Positions 9,001-15,299 of a DNA stretch of 64,000 bases are shown here, piece after piece (the first letter of the stretch is position 1; each line of letters begins with the position of its first letter). The notes beneath the pieces were generated by a model that ran no database searches, had not been told where the DNA came from, and saw only the letters and a program-made list of their open reading frames with translations. The DNA lies in NCBI GenBank assembly GCA_020634555.1, contig JACKBK010000014.1:1-64000 (forward strand). The letters run 5' to 3'. The stretch comes from Caldilineae bacterium (GTDB taxonomy: Bacteria; Chloroflexota; Anaerolineae; JAAEKA01). The position numbers and the translations under genes are program-made.

Positions 9001-9772
9001 GGTTGCTCATGACGCCGGTCCCAGGGCCGGCCGCGGTGTTATCGATGAACCAGATCACGTCGTTGACCGTGATGTTGACGGTCCCCGTGTCGTTAGGTGT
9101 GAGCGGGTCGTTGTCGGTGAGGGTGTAGGTAAAGCTGTCCGGGCCTTCGTAGCCGGCACTGGACAGATAGGAAAAACCGCCGTCGGACCCGATAGCAAAG
9201 GCACCGTGAGCAGTCCCACCGGCAGCAGGAACAACGCTAAGGGATGCGTTGTTGTCGGGGTCCACATCGTTGGCTAAGACGCCATTGGCACTGGGAACGG
9301 TGATGCCGACATTGCCAATAGAGTCGTAGCTGTCGTCGAAGGCGATGGGAGAGACATGGGCCACGCCGCTGAGGGTGGTGTGGGAGTCGATAGTGTCGGC
9401 GAAGGTAACGCCGGTGGCTTCGGTGCTGCCGCTGTTGGCAATGGTGGTGGTGTAGCGGATCGTATCGCCAGCAGTGGGGCCGGCGGGCGGAACGTCGTTC
9501 TGTAGCGCATCGGTCTTGGTGGCGGTGATGACAGCCGCGTCGGGGTCACGAGCCGGCTGTACGGCTGCTGCCCAGAGACCGGCCAGGGCGGTGTTCGAGC
9601 TTGCCGGCCGGGGCGCAGGGTTGCTGGCGCGAGCGGCGGCCGGCGCCGGCGAGACAGCGGGGCTGGACGCTGCGCTGACCGGGTTGGCCGGCAGAAGCGA
9701 TAGAACGATGGCAAGCATAGCAGTCAAGCGAGCCACTCTCGACAAGATGATGAAGTTGTTTCTTACACGCAT
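3095..9772 (-). CDS. Giant secreted surface protein: cadherin-like, beta-helix and DUF11/SpaA-like repeats
   Basis: 2225 residues. A signal peptide (1-34, cleavage after VSAA) is followed by a DUF11-like domain (about 80-130), a cadherin-like VCBS-type domain (about 145-235), and a very long Gly/Asn/Ser/Thr-rich right-handed beta-helix (about 240-1130, ladder motifs such as VNISNTTVKN). Then come a low-complexity linker (about 1130-1190) and alternating DUF11 (VDLQVTKSD...YTLSYTNTG) and SpaA/prealbumin-like (GSITIVKATNPAGGTG) modules to about 2180. The C-terminus is a hydrophobic segment followed by RRRRR, a membrane stop without LPxTG. AGGAGGG precedes ATG 9772. It is probably cell-envelope-anchored and adhesive or S-layer-like. 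Two DUF11-SpaA units are duplicated with a 672-bp period near 4591 and 5263. Confidence 0.85.
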   Translation of the reverse strand: MRVRNNFIILSRVARLTAMLAIVLSLLPANPVSAASSPAVSPAPAAARASNPAPRPASSNTALAGLWAAAVQPARDPDAAVITATKTDALQNDVPPAGPTAGDTIRYTTTIANSGSTEATGVTFADTIDSHTTLSGVAHVSPIAFDDSYDSIGNVGITVPSANGVLANDVDPDNNASLSVVPAAGGTAHGAFAIGSDGGFSYLSSAGYEGPDSFTYTLTDNDPLTPNDTGTVNITVNDVIWFIDNTAAGPGTGVMSNPFTSITGFNNVAADEAGDIIFIYQGVGSYPGAFTLLNQQQLIGQGVDLAAAAGLTVPPYSNALPGATANSLLTNLSGNAISLVTGNSNTIKGLTVGNTSGAAIYAPAGFGTLTVRNVAISGNGAALDLANGTLDAIFDNIASNAASAAGWAISLNGVGGSLAVSNPGAGTDTGITNAGYGGISIINAPAGASYNFGETGVGSSDIGVLLQGNIAGATTTFAILAITVSNGIGLTTNNAGVINIGGTASIIGATNGSAMVVNGQANFGGGATFASVSSANGPTGVNLVMTGVTGSVTMNGGSITGSTAAGVAVSGGNADVTYAGSITNSTGRSASITSRSGGSVTLSGAINDTGSGILVQNNTGGSTTFSGSSKVVNTGASQAVTLSNNSGHTINFTNGGLAITTSSGTGFQANGGAAGVNVTGANNTINAGTGKAIDIASSNIGSSGITFRSVSSGASGNVGISLNSTGSLGGLTVTGDGATAGSGGTISGKTGNTDGVTLNNTKNASLAYMNINNNSRNGIYGTNLNGLTLTGVTLDGNADQFSPDEAGLLLEEVTGVVNISNTTVKNSYEHNVKVINSSGTLTAFNVTGGTIGPNPAGTGAQGLLFQGTGAANMTLSVNGTTFAGNQSNGIFADTAGGAMDVTIQNSTFLDNNVGPGVSVSSSGNMTFNILNNTAYSTLQKQSIGINVFANASHTGTFVGTIAGNTIGQIGSLASGSIDGNGIGVKNEGGGTLTVLIDDNDVYEVGNGSFTGFEGIWVINSVTAGTVNATVTNNTVDQIRDDRGLQVRQTIAGTTCADIRGNTFTNIGGSTDLRVSQTAGTYNLVQTSQANLSTVNNGATTTVSGAINFGASANCPIPTSAPESPAGHPDATTTASNSSADQPRAAGRLSTSNLPIDQPSVPLLSAASPALAADQSTNLPIYQTPSGSRAPESGETVNVNIGTLPAGKSVTIVFDVIIDTPTTPQQIVSQVCNQGTVSATDLAPVLTDDPDVGGAADPTCTTMQPGSITIAKDQVPDGSTIFGFTSTIPGNTSFNVTGDTSLPINNVTPGSYTATENDPAPLFALTGLDCDDDASGVPSSGSTTTRTATINLEPGETITCTFTNTQQGVDLQVTKSDGGITAEPGDTIAYTLSYTNTGPIAASGVVLTETVPANTTFNPGASTAGWVCTPNGNAGSECTLAIGALAASGAGSATFAVDVDSPLPAQVTQIDNTVCIGDDGTNGADQNPNDNCGDDSTPVTSGSITIVKATNPAGGTGFNFTGDLGPFSLDDGGQQPFTGLPSGDYDVTEVVPTNWSLTSVVCTGGDSTPITDGVTVNLDPGENITCTFTNTEHVDLQVTKSDDGVTAEPGDTVAYTLSYTNTGGDATGVVLTETVPANTTFNPGASTAGWICTPNGNAGSECTLAIGALAASGNGSATFAVDVDSPLPAQVTQIDNTVCIGDDGANGPDQNPNNNCGDDSTPVISGSITIVKATNPAGGTGFNFTGDLGPFSLDDGGQQPFTGLPSGDYDITEVASVGWLLAYVTCQGGGYTLTPGGVTVHLDPGENITCTFTNQQLPLVLELSKGVNGPTSVTMPGGSGQVSYTVAYTSTAVVTGTAVFTDTPSIDVGGVVCSDLTPATLGPGQSGSQVVDCAVTITPDLCVELTATLNNTVVADFSPLDGFGAGAPTVTITVPPSDPNNPLCNPQFSIVLTKTVGLDANSCASTDELALPVGGDDVTYCYTVLNTGNLTMTTHSLVDSELGTILSDFPYALSPGSSVFVTQTAFVDVTTVNIGTWTASNPPGGGLPPGEAMATDTATVTVVAPDPAIVLTKTVGLDANACATTDMITVPSGGVDVTYCYTVQNTGNITMTVHDLVDSELGTILSSFPYMLTPGASVFVTATTNIAVTTVNTATWTASSVNPTSVVSSTDSATVVVMPPTAVRLASLQAASGEADRTLALPMLLAAVLTAVGVLTWQRRRRRLVP
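6231..6254. repeat. Octamer tandem repeat inside the surface-protein gene
   Basis: Three exact copies of TAGATTGG in a row, within the codons for the linker around residues 1173-1181. Eight is not a multiple of three, so gain or loss of one unit would shift the reading frame. The neighbouring 80 bases (to about 6335) contain related GGTTGG/GATGGG motifs, and the encoded linker contains two NLPI motifs (TNLPIYQ and SNLPIDQ), so the whole linker looks derived from a low-complexity repeat. Confidence 0.6.
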
Positions 9773-9801
9773 GGGGGATTCCCTCCTGGGTCTGGGGTTC
9801 C

Positions 9802-9836
9802 AGAGTTGCTAACTGTTCGAAAAAGATAGCAACTCT
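9802..9836. other. Hairpin between the DUF6916 gene and the surface-protein gene
   Basis: Complementary 9-base arms AGAGTTGCT (9802-9810) and AGCAACTCT (9828-9836) lie in the 73-base spacer. The position suits either the 3' end of the DUF6916 transcript or the 5' leader of the surface-protein mRNA. No long T-run follows the right-hand arm on the minus strand. Confidence 0.4.
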
Positions 9837-9845
9837 CAACTCTCA

Positions 9846-10160
9846 CTAGGCAAACACGGCTTCATACTGCATCGATGCCCCGTCTGGCCCTACCGGCACC
9901 AGAAACAGCGCCAGCGCGCCAAGCCGGTCGTTGTCGAGCTGAAAAGTGCGTTGGGCCAGAACCGGCTGGCCGGGGCCGCGGAACAAGAGAGCAAAGGGGC
10001 GGCGGCGATCTTCGTCCTCGGCTGGCGGCTGGCCCAGCTCCGATACGCTGACCAGCGTAAGATCGAGCACAGGGTACGCCGGGTCGATCAGATCGACGCG
10101 CACGACAAAGGTTTCGTTGAGGTGGCCTTCAAAAAGGCTGGCGGTTAATTGATCTGGCAT
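9846..10160 (-). CDS. DUF6916 family protein
   Basis: 104 residues from ATG 10160. The pattern FEGHLNETFVV, LTLVSVSELG, FALLFRGPGQPVLAQRTFQL and GALALFLVPVGPDGASMQYEAVF is that of the DUF6916 family, small beta proteins commonly encoded beside tail-collar (microcystin-dependent) proteins. That is the arrangement here, with three collar genes 1-3 kb upstream. Function is not known. The open frame extends upstream to 10253, but the family begins near MPDQLT, and the extra 31 residues overlap the GNAT gene. No strong Shine-Dalgarno is visible for either start. Confidence 0.75.
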   Translation of the reverse strand: MPDQLTASLFEGHLNETFVVRVDLIDPAYPVLDLTLVSVSELGQPPAEDEDRRRPFALLFRGPGQPVLAQRTFQLDNDRLGALALFLVPVGPDGASMQYEAVFA

Positions 10161-10231
10161 GATTACGTGAACTTGGTTCGTCTCTATCAACGGTACCGGC
10201 TCGGTAGGAGACCGGCCGGAGCCAGAGAAGT

Positions 10232-10711
10232 TTAGCCGTCTCCCGGCTGCCACTCCATCAACCAGTAGACGCCGTTGGTGTCGATCTTGCGAAAGCCGAG
10301 GCGTTGGTAGAGGCGCATGGCCGGGTTGTTGGACTCGACGTGGATGCGCACGGGGAGGCCGCGCTGGCAGCTTTCCTGCTGAATGCCGGTGAGGTAGCGC
10401 GAGCCAATGCCCCGTCCCCGGAATTCGGGCAGGAGCGCGATATCGATGATACGGATCTCGTCCGGCCGGTGATCGACGTACAGGCGGCCGATTGGCTGGC
10501 CGTTGTGCTCGATAATGTCGAAGCTCGATCCGGCGAATTCCTGCATGTAGAATGTGTGTTGCGCCTTGAACTGCATGACCAGGAATGCCTCTTTCTGCTG
10601 AGGCGTCCAGTCAAGCACGGCTAGCTCGTCCTCCCGGGTGCTGGCATATAAGTGATAAAGAAAGGTATCGTCGTCGTCGGTGATAGGCCGAAGCGTCGTA
10701 ATCAGCGTCAT
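10232..10711 (-). CDS. GNAT-family N-acetyltransferase
   Basis: 159 residues with a complete GNAT fold. The acetyl-CoA pyrophosphate loop is LLPEFRGRGIGSRYL (R98-G-R-G-I-G103), preceded by the beta-4 strand IRIIDIALL and followed by VESNNPAMRLYQRLGF, the usual C-terminal signature. The substrate amine cannot be predicted. ATG 10711 is chosen over the GTG at 10720; neither has a strong ribosome binding site. It lies just upstream of the DUF6916 gene, with a repeat cluster and a MITE-like element separating it from the collar genes. Confidence 0.85.
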   Translation of the reverse strand: MTLITTLRPITDDDDTFLYHLYASTREDELAVLDWTPQQKEAFLVMQFKAQHTFYMQEFAGSSFDIIEHNGQPIGRLYVDHRPDEIRIIDIALLPEFRGRGIGSRYLTGIQQESCQRGLPVRIHVESNNPAMRLYQRLGFRKIDTNGVYWLMEWQPGDG

Positions 10712-10741
10712 GCATGTCACGTTTTCTAAGACAATCGACTG

Positions 10742-10819
10742 TTGTTGGTGATCGGTGAACAGTCATCAGTGATCAGTCATCAGTGATCGGTGAGGCGGTT
10801 CCGGCCACTGTTTACTGAT
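10742..10819. repeat. Heptad palindromic repeat family 3, interrupted by a MITE-like element
   Basis: Left arm of 7-bp units of the type GTGATCR (GTGATCG, GTGAACA, GTCATCA, GTGATCA), followed by the start of the complementary right arm (ACTGTTTACTGATC). The right arm is cut by the element at 10820 and continues at 11089-11115 (ACTGATCACTGATTACCGAT). Confidence 0.65.
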
Positions 10820-11088
10820 CTAGCTACCCGACACTTTACATTTGTCATGCTGAACGGGTCTGACAGCCAATGTCGTTAACGCAGGCAACCGGACAATCCG
10901 CCTTAGATCTTGATCGCACTCTCCTCCAGTGAAGCATCTCTCGGTCACGAGCGGAGAGATGCTTCACTGGAGGAGGGTGCGGCGATGCGAAACGGCTGTT
11001 GGAGCATGCATCGCTGCTATCAGGCTGGTCGATGGACCCGTTCAGCATGACATTCGGTGGTCTCGTCACGAAACTGTCAGGTAGCTAG
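10820..11088. mobile_element. MITE-like element, full copy 2 (inverted relative to copy 1)
   Basis: 269 bp with ends CTAGCTACCCGACA (10820-10833, one mismatch to the other end) and TGTCAGGTAGCTAG (11075-11088). It is flanked by an exact 9-bp duplication TTTACTGAT (10811-10819 and 11089-11097). By eye it is about 96% identical to the reverse complement of the element at 1916-2185. It interrupts a pre-existing family 3 heptad repeat, giving a clear relative age. Confidence 0.85.
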
Positions 11089-11125
11089 TTTACTGATCAC
11101 TGATTACCGATGACAATCAGATGCG

Positions 11126-11653
11126 CTAGCTGCGCGACGGGTAGAGCCCGACCAACGCGATGATGAACGAAAGGCCCAGATAGGGCTGCATGTTGTTATG
11201 CGCCTGACTGCCGCCGGTGGCCGCCAGCGCGCCGGCGTTCATCTGCACGACGGAGCTGGATGTGTTCGACTGGTAGAGGCTGCCGCCGCGGGAACGCCCT
11301 GGAACGACATTGCCGGTAAGCGATCCCTGGTCGCCGTTCTCCCCCGATCCCATCATGGAATGAGTGTGGTTGGGCATCTGCGCCTCGGTCAGCGTGACCG
11401 TGGCGACGCCTGTGCGCTCGCCCAGCCTCTTCTCATTCAAACCGGGACCTCGGCCGGCGTGCATGGGTACGCGCCCTTGCAGGTTGGGCAGCGCTGTCGT
11501 GGTGCGTCCGTCACCGCCGTAGGTGGTGCCGATCAGAGAAAAGAGCGCGGTGTTCTGCGAAATGGGGAGCAACTGGCCATCGCAGTAGGCCCACCCACGC
11601 GGCGCAAAGTTTCCCGCAAAGATGCGAATCTCGGCGATAAAAGGTTCAGACAT
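11126..11653 (-). CDS. Phage tail-collar domain protein (microcystin-dependent protein-like), paralogue 1
   Basis: 175 residues. Opening MSEPFIAEIRIFAGNFAPRGWAYCDGQLLPIS and the collar signature YGGDGRTTTALPNLQGRVPMH are diagnostic of the tail-collar/MdpB family, followed by a conserved QMPNHTHS metal-like histidine motif and a C-terminal LGLSFIIALVGLYPSR. In phages the domain is part of short tail fibres. Free-standing bacterial copies are frequent and of uncertain role. No signal peptide and no baseplate, tube or sheath gene is present in the window. It is the last of three tandem paralogues. Confidence 0.88.
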   Translation of the reverse strand: MSEPFIAEIRIFAGNFAPRGWAYCDGQLLPISQNTALFSLIGTTYGGDGRTTTALPNLQGRVPMHAGRGPGLNEKRLGERTGVATVTLTEAQMPNHTHSMMGSGENGDQGSLTGNVVPGRSRGGSLYQSNTSSSVVQMNAGALAATGGSQAHNNMQPYLGLSFIIALVGLYPSRS

Positions 11654-11689
11654 GGATAATTGACTCCTGTTATATAAAGTAGCAGAAGG

Positions 11690-11760
11690 TAATCGATGAA
11701 CGGTGCGTGACTGTGCTCGCGATGCCCGAGAACCGATTACTGTTCACTGCCCACCGGCTA
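11690..11760. repeat. Degenerate family 3 repeat between two collar genes
   Basis: The 107-base spacer holds short GGTAATCGATGAACGGT-like units and the complementary ACCGATTACTGTTCACTG, a decayed version of the heptad palindrome seen at 15080, 54000 and 60145. Confidence 0.45.
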
Positions 11761-12279
11761 CTAATGGCGAGAGGGATAGATTCCGAAAAGCGCTATGATG
11801 AAATTGATGGCCAAAGCCGGCATCAGGTTCGTGTGCGATTGGCTGCCGCCGGTTGCAGAAATCGCCGCGGTCGCGAATGCTGTGTCCGGCGCTTCCTGCA
11901 CGTAAGGTGCGACCACCGTGGAGCCGGCCAGAAAGTTGCCCGTCGGATTGGCGTCTGCTCCGTTGTCAGCCGAGCCTTTAGCCTGATGCGTGTGGGACGG
12001 CAACTGGTTCACCGTCAGAGTCACCTTCTCCTCGCCGCCCTTGGCGCCCAGTCTCCTTGGCGAAAGTCCCGGCCCGGTGCCGGCATGAATCGGTACCCGG
12101 CCGCGCAGATCGGGCAAGCCGAAAGTGGTACGGCCATCGCCGCCGTAGATGGTGCCTAGCAGCGAGAAGAGTGCGTCGTTCTGAGAGACAGCCAGCAGTT
12201 GGCCGTCGCAGAAAGCCCAGCCGCGCGGCGCAAAGTTGCCTGCAAACATACGGATTTCACCGACAAATGGTTCTGACAT
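11761..12279 (-). CDS. Phage tail-collar domain protein, paralogue 2
   Basis: 172 residues, colinear with its neighbours: MSEPFVGEIRMFAGNFAPRG at the start, YGGDGRTTFGLPDLRGRVPIH in the collar motif, QLPSHTHQ, and a final IIALFGIYPSRH. It differs from paralogue 1 mainly in the middle variable region (residues 100-145, SADNGADANPTGNF), where receptor-binding variation is expected in tail fibres. Only nine bases separate it from paralogue 3, so the three are probably co-transcribed. Confidence 0.88.
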   Translation of the reverse strand: MSEPFVGEIRMFAGNFAPRGWAFCDGQLLAVSQNDALFSLLGTIYGGDGRTTFGLPDLRGRVPIHAGTGPGLSPRRLGAKGGEEKVTLTVNQLPSHTHQAKGSADNGADANPTGNFLAGSTVVAPYVQEAPDTAFATAAISATGGSQSHTNLMPALAINFIIALFGIYPSRH

Positions 12280-12288
12280 GAGTGCCTC

Positions 12289-12807
12289 CTAGTTGCGCGA
12301 GGGGAACAAGCCCTGCAAAGCGATACAAAAATTGAGGGCAAGATACGGCTGCATGTTATCGTGAGCCTGACCGCCGCCCGCGTTGGCAACGACACCTGCC
12401 TGAATCTGCACGGGATTGTTGGCGTTTGCCTGATAGATGCCGCCAGCCTCGCGGGCCAGCAGTGTGTTCCCAACATTGGTGGTGTTGCCATCGCTGCTGG
12501 AGGCATTCAACAGATGGGAATGCTGGGGCATTTCATTCGCGCTGAGGGTGTGAGTCTCCTCACCGCCCTTTTGGCCAAGGCTGATGAAATCTCCAGCGCC
12601 GGAGTCGCCAATGTGGGCAGGCGCGCGGCCGCGCAGGTCGGGCAGCGCGAAGCTTGTCCGGCCATCACCGCCGTAGGTGGTGCCCAGCAGCGAATACAGC
12701 GACTGGTTCTGGTTGATGGGCAGTATCTGGCCGTCACAGAATGCCCAGCCCCGCGGCGCGAAGTTGAAGCCGACGATGCGAATCTCGGCAAGGAACGGTT
12801 CGCTCAT
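12289..12807 (-). CDS. Phage tail-collar domain protein, paralogue 3
   Basis: 172 residues from ATG 12807, which has AAGGAG eight to nine bases upstream. The frame stays open to 13026, but the added 73 residues have no homology to the sister proteins and no ribosome binding site. Motifs match: EIRIVGFNFAPRGWAFCDGQ, YGGDGRTSFALPDLRGRAPAH, EMPQHSHLL, and FCIALQGLFPSR. As first gene of the trio it probably carries the promoter in the 12808-13103 spacer. Confidence 0.88.
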   Translation of the reverse strand: MSEPFLAEIRIVGFNFAPRGWAFCDGQILPINQNQSLYSLLGTTYGGDGRTSFALPDLRGRAPAHIGDSGAGDFISLGQKGGEETHTLSANEMPQHSHLLNASSSDGNTTNVGNTLLAREAGGIYQANANNPVQIQAGVVANAGGGQAHDNMQPYLALNFCIALQGLFPSRN

Positions 12808-13103
12808 AAGTAATACTCCTTCTAAATTGGTTGATGAGCACGAAGCATGGCGATGAGTGCTATGAATCATGCAAGGCATTAATCTCTGCCGACGTAGAGA
12901 TTCAAACCGGCACCACGGCGACTTGAAGCCGACGGCGACCGTCAAAGCGCTATATGAGGTTGCGAAGAATAGGGAAGGGGAAGCAGACTGGACTATCTTA
13001 CCATACCAGCCACGCTTGAGCAACACTTTTTTTTCACATACACCTTAAAAACAGACGCTTTTACGAAATCTCAGTTGCCGTGTTTCAGCCGCGCCGCATT
13101 GGA
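12808..13103. other. Spacer between thrS and the collar-gene trio
   Basis: About 296 bases that are more A/T-rich than the coding regions. It must hold the collar-gene promoter, but no convincing -35/-10 pair, hairpin or small gene was recognised. A short A/T run (around 13023-13035) lies just downstream of the thrS stop region on the minus strand. Confidence 0.4.
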
Positions 13104-14915
13104 TCAGATCAATGCCTTGGAGGCAACAACATCCAGAGCCATCGCCAGGAAGTCATCCAAGGTCATGTTGCCGCGCCGCTCGCCCGTGCGCAGCCGCAGA
13201 TTGACCATGCCCGCCTCCTCTTCGCGGTCGCCCAGAACGAGCATGTAGGGTATCTTCATGAGCTGTGCATCGCGCACCTTGGCCTGCATACGATCGCTGT
13301 TGTCGTAAACCTCGACCCGCAGCCCGGCTGCCTCCAGCTTGCCCTGCACCTGATATGCATAGTCGTTGTTGCGGTCCGTGATCGGAATCACCGCCACCTG
13401 CTGCGGTTGCAGCCAGACCGGGAAGTTGCCGCCGTAGTGTTCGATCAGCACAGCGAAGAAGCGCTCCATGCTGCCCAGCAACGCACGATGGATCATGTAG
13501 GGCCGGTGCTGCTGGCCGTCCTCACCGATGTAGTGCAGGTCGAAGCGCTCCGGCAGGTTGAAGTCGAACTGGATGGTGCTGAGCTGCCACTCGCGATCCA
13601 ACGCGTCCAGCATCTTCAGGTCGATCTTGGGGCCGTAGAAAGCGCCGCCGCCGGGGTCAATCTCGTACGGTATCTCGGCCCGCTTCAACGCCTCCTCCAA
13701 CGCGTGCTCGGCAGCCTGCCACTGGTCGGCGGGGCCGACCGACTTCTCCGGCTTGGTGCTGAGGTAAGCGTTGAACTCCGTGAAGCCAAAGCTGCGCAGG
13801 ATGTGCAGACAGAAGTTGAGCACCCGGTCGATCTCCGCGGGCATTTGGTCGGGCCGGCAGAAGAGATGCGCGTCGTCCTGCGTGAAGCCGCGCACGCGGG
13901 CCAACCCGTGCAGCACGCCGCTGCGCTCGAATCGGTAGACCGTGCCCCACTCTGCCATGCGCACCGGCAGGTCACGATAGGAGCGCAGCCGGCTCTTGAA
14001 GATATTGACGTGGAAGGGGCAGTTCATCGGCTTCAGATAGAACTCCTGCCCTTCGATCTCGATAGGCGAGTACATGTTGTCGGCGTAGAAGCCCAGATGC
14101 CCGCTGGTTTCCCACAGCTTGGCGCGGCCGATATGTGGCGTATAAGCCAGCACGTAGCCATGAGCCAGGTGCTCGTCTTTACAGAACTCCTCGGCCAGGT
14201 GGCGCATCAGCGCGCCGTTGGGATGCCACAGGATCAGCCCGCCGCCCACGTCGTCGGAGTCGGAGCTGTACAGATCCAGCTCCTTGCCAACCTTGCGATG
14301 GTCGCGCTTTTTGGCCTCCTCCAGTCGATCGAGATAGGCCTTCAGGTCCTTCTTGTTCTTCCAGGCCGTGCCGTAGATGCGCTGCAACATGGGCCGATTC
14401 TCGTCGCCGCGCCAGTATGCGCCGGCCACGCTGAGCAGCTTGAAACCGTCGGGCGGTATCTTGCCCGTGTTCTCGACGTGCGGACCGCGACAAAGGTCCT
14501 CGAACGTATCATGCTTGTAGGTGCTGATGACCGGCGCCTCCTCCAGCGGATTGCCGTACTCATCGAAGCTGCCGCGTTCCAGTCCCTCGATCAGCTCGAT
14601 CTTGTATGGCTGGTCGGCGAACAATGCCTTGGCCTCGTCCGCGCTGACCTCGCGGTACTGGAAGGGAAAGCGGCCGCCGATGATCTGGCGCATTCGTCCC
14701 TCGATCCACTCCAGGTCGTCGGGCGCAAAGGTGCGCGCCGTACCGTCGGCGTTGCGGCCCAGATCGAAGTCATAGTAGAAGCCCTCCTGAATCGGCGGGC
14801 CGATTGCGACCTTGGCCTCCGGGTACAGCTCCAGCACCGCCTCGGCCATGACGTGCGCCGCGCTGTGGCGCAACTTGTACAGATCGTCCTTGGGTAACTC
14901 GTTTGATTTTGCCAT
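13104..14915 (-). CDS. thrS: Threonyl-tRNA synthetase lacking the N-terminal TGS domain
   Basis: 603 residues. It begins directly at the editing (N2) domain: LRHSAAHVMAEAV carries the HxxxH motif, with DLCRGPH completing that site. The class II core includes MNCPFHVNIF (zinc cysteine), motif 2 RFERSGVLHGLARVRGFTQDDAHLF, and motif 3 VHRALLGSMERFF (here MIHRALLGSMERFF), followed by the anticodon-binding domain. Typical bacterial ThrS has about 640 residues with an N-terminal TGS domain, which is absent; the upstream frame runs into the T-box and is not coding. CAGGAGGCACATC places the start at 14915. Expression is controlled by the T-box leader at 14935-15295. Confidence 0.95.
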   Translation of the reverse strand: MAKSNELPKDDLYKLRHSAAHVMAEAVLELYPEAKVAIGPPIQEGFYYDFDLGRNADGTARTFAPDDLEWIEGRMRQIIGGRFPFQYREVSADEAKALFADQPYKIELIEGLERGSFDEYGNPLEEAPVISTYKHDTFEDLCRGPHVENTGKIPPDGFKLLSVAGAYWRGDENRPMLQRIYGTAWKNKKDLKAYLDRLEEAKKRDHRKVGKELDLYSSDSDDVGGGLILWHPNGALMRHLAEEFCKDEHLAHGYVLAYTPHIGRAKLWETSGHLGFYADNMYSPIEIEGQEFYLKPMNCPFHVNIFKSRLRSYRDLPVRMAEWGTVYRFERSGVLHGLARVRGFTQDDAHLFCRPDQMPAEIDRVLNFCLHILRSFGFTEFNAYLSTKPEKSVGPADQWQAAEHALEEALKRAEIPYEIDPGGGAFYGPKIDLKMLDALDREWQLSTIQFDFNLPERFDLHYIGEDGQQHRPYMIHRALLGSMERFFAVLIEHYGGNFPVWLQPQQVAVIPITDRNNDYAYQVQGKLEAAGLRVEVYDNSDRMQAKVRDAQLMKIPYMLVLGDREEEAGMVNLRLRTGERRGNMTLDDFLAMALDVVASKALI

Positions 14916-14934
14916 GATGTGCCTCCTGTTGGAT

Positions 14935-14970
14935 TCAAAAAACCCCTTCGCCTGTTGGGGCGAGAGGGTT
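14935..14970 (-). terminator. T-box-controlled intrinsic terminator
   Basis: Stem AACCCTCTCGCC with GGCGAAGGGGTT around a CCAACA loop, followed by TTTTTT on the minus strand. Its 5' arm overlaps the sequence adjoining the T-box, as required for antiterminator/terminator switching. Confidence 0.9.
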
Positions 14971-15079
14971 AGCACGCGGTTCCACCCAACTTGACGCTCC
15001 GCTCGCAACACAATTTAGAAAATTGTGTCCGCATTGCGCCATCTTGTGGAGCCGATAACGGGGCCAACCGTGCCAGCTT

Positions 15080-15172
15080 AGTTGGTAAACGGTAATCGGT
15101 ATTCGGTGATCGGTCCTCCAGGGACTGTTAACTGATCACTGTTTACTGATTACTGATCACCGTTCTGCCGGC
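15080..15172. repeat. Heptad palindromic repeat family 3 within the T-box leader
   Basis: Left arm GGTAAAC-GGTAATC-GGTATTC-GGTGATC-GGTCCTC, right arm ACTGTTA-ACTGATC-ACTGTTT-ACTGATT-ACTGATC-ACCG: an inverted repeat built of 7-bp units. It lies between Stem I and the antiterminator of the thrS T-box. Confidence 0.75.
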
Positions 15173-15299
15173 CGCTCCCGGGTGGTTTTCGACGGTGCTC
15201 CGCTGCGGAGGCTTTCAGCCAGTGGTCTCCGCTCTCTGGCGCATTACTGTCCGTCTACTCGTCCCGGTCAACGCGTTGGGGTGTGCAGTTGTGTGCCGG

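Larger units (their letters stand above)
14935..15295 (-). promoter_or_regulatory. T-box riboswitch (Thr) controlling thrS
   Basis: On the minus strand the leader shows all diagnostic parts. The Stem I base has CCGGG (15267-15263), an AGTA-type specifier-loop side (15260-15255) and ACGG opposite CCGT. The specifier is ACC (15186-15184) followed by A, a threonine codon. The distal Stem I text is AGAGAG...GGCTGAAAGCC. The T-box core is GGGTGGAACCGCG (14987-14975). The terminator stem AACCCTCTCGCC/GGCGAAGGGGTT is followed by six T residues. Uncharged tRNA-Thr would stabilise the antiterminator and allow thrS transcription. A family 3 repeat fills the Stem I-antiterminator linker. Confidence 0.93.

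Noticed and set aside
7829..9277. Large plus-strand open frame opposite the surface-protein gene (482 codons)
   Set aside because: It is the antisense shadow of the repetitive beta-helix coding region, with low-complexity Ala/Gly/Asp/Val composition and no ribosome binding site.
9846..12807. Prophage remnant or contractile injection system
   Set aside because: Only collar-domain and DUF6916 proteins are present; no integrase, capsid, terminase, sheath or baseplate gene is in the region.
13080..14897. 605-codon plus-strand frame opposite thrS
   Set aside because: Fully explained by thrS codon bias; the protein shows no family resemblance.
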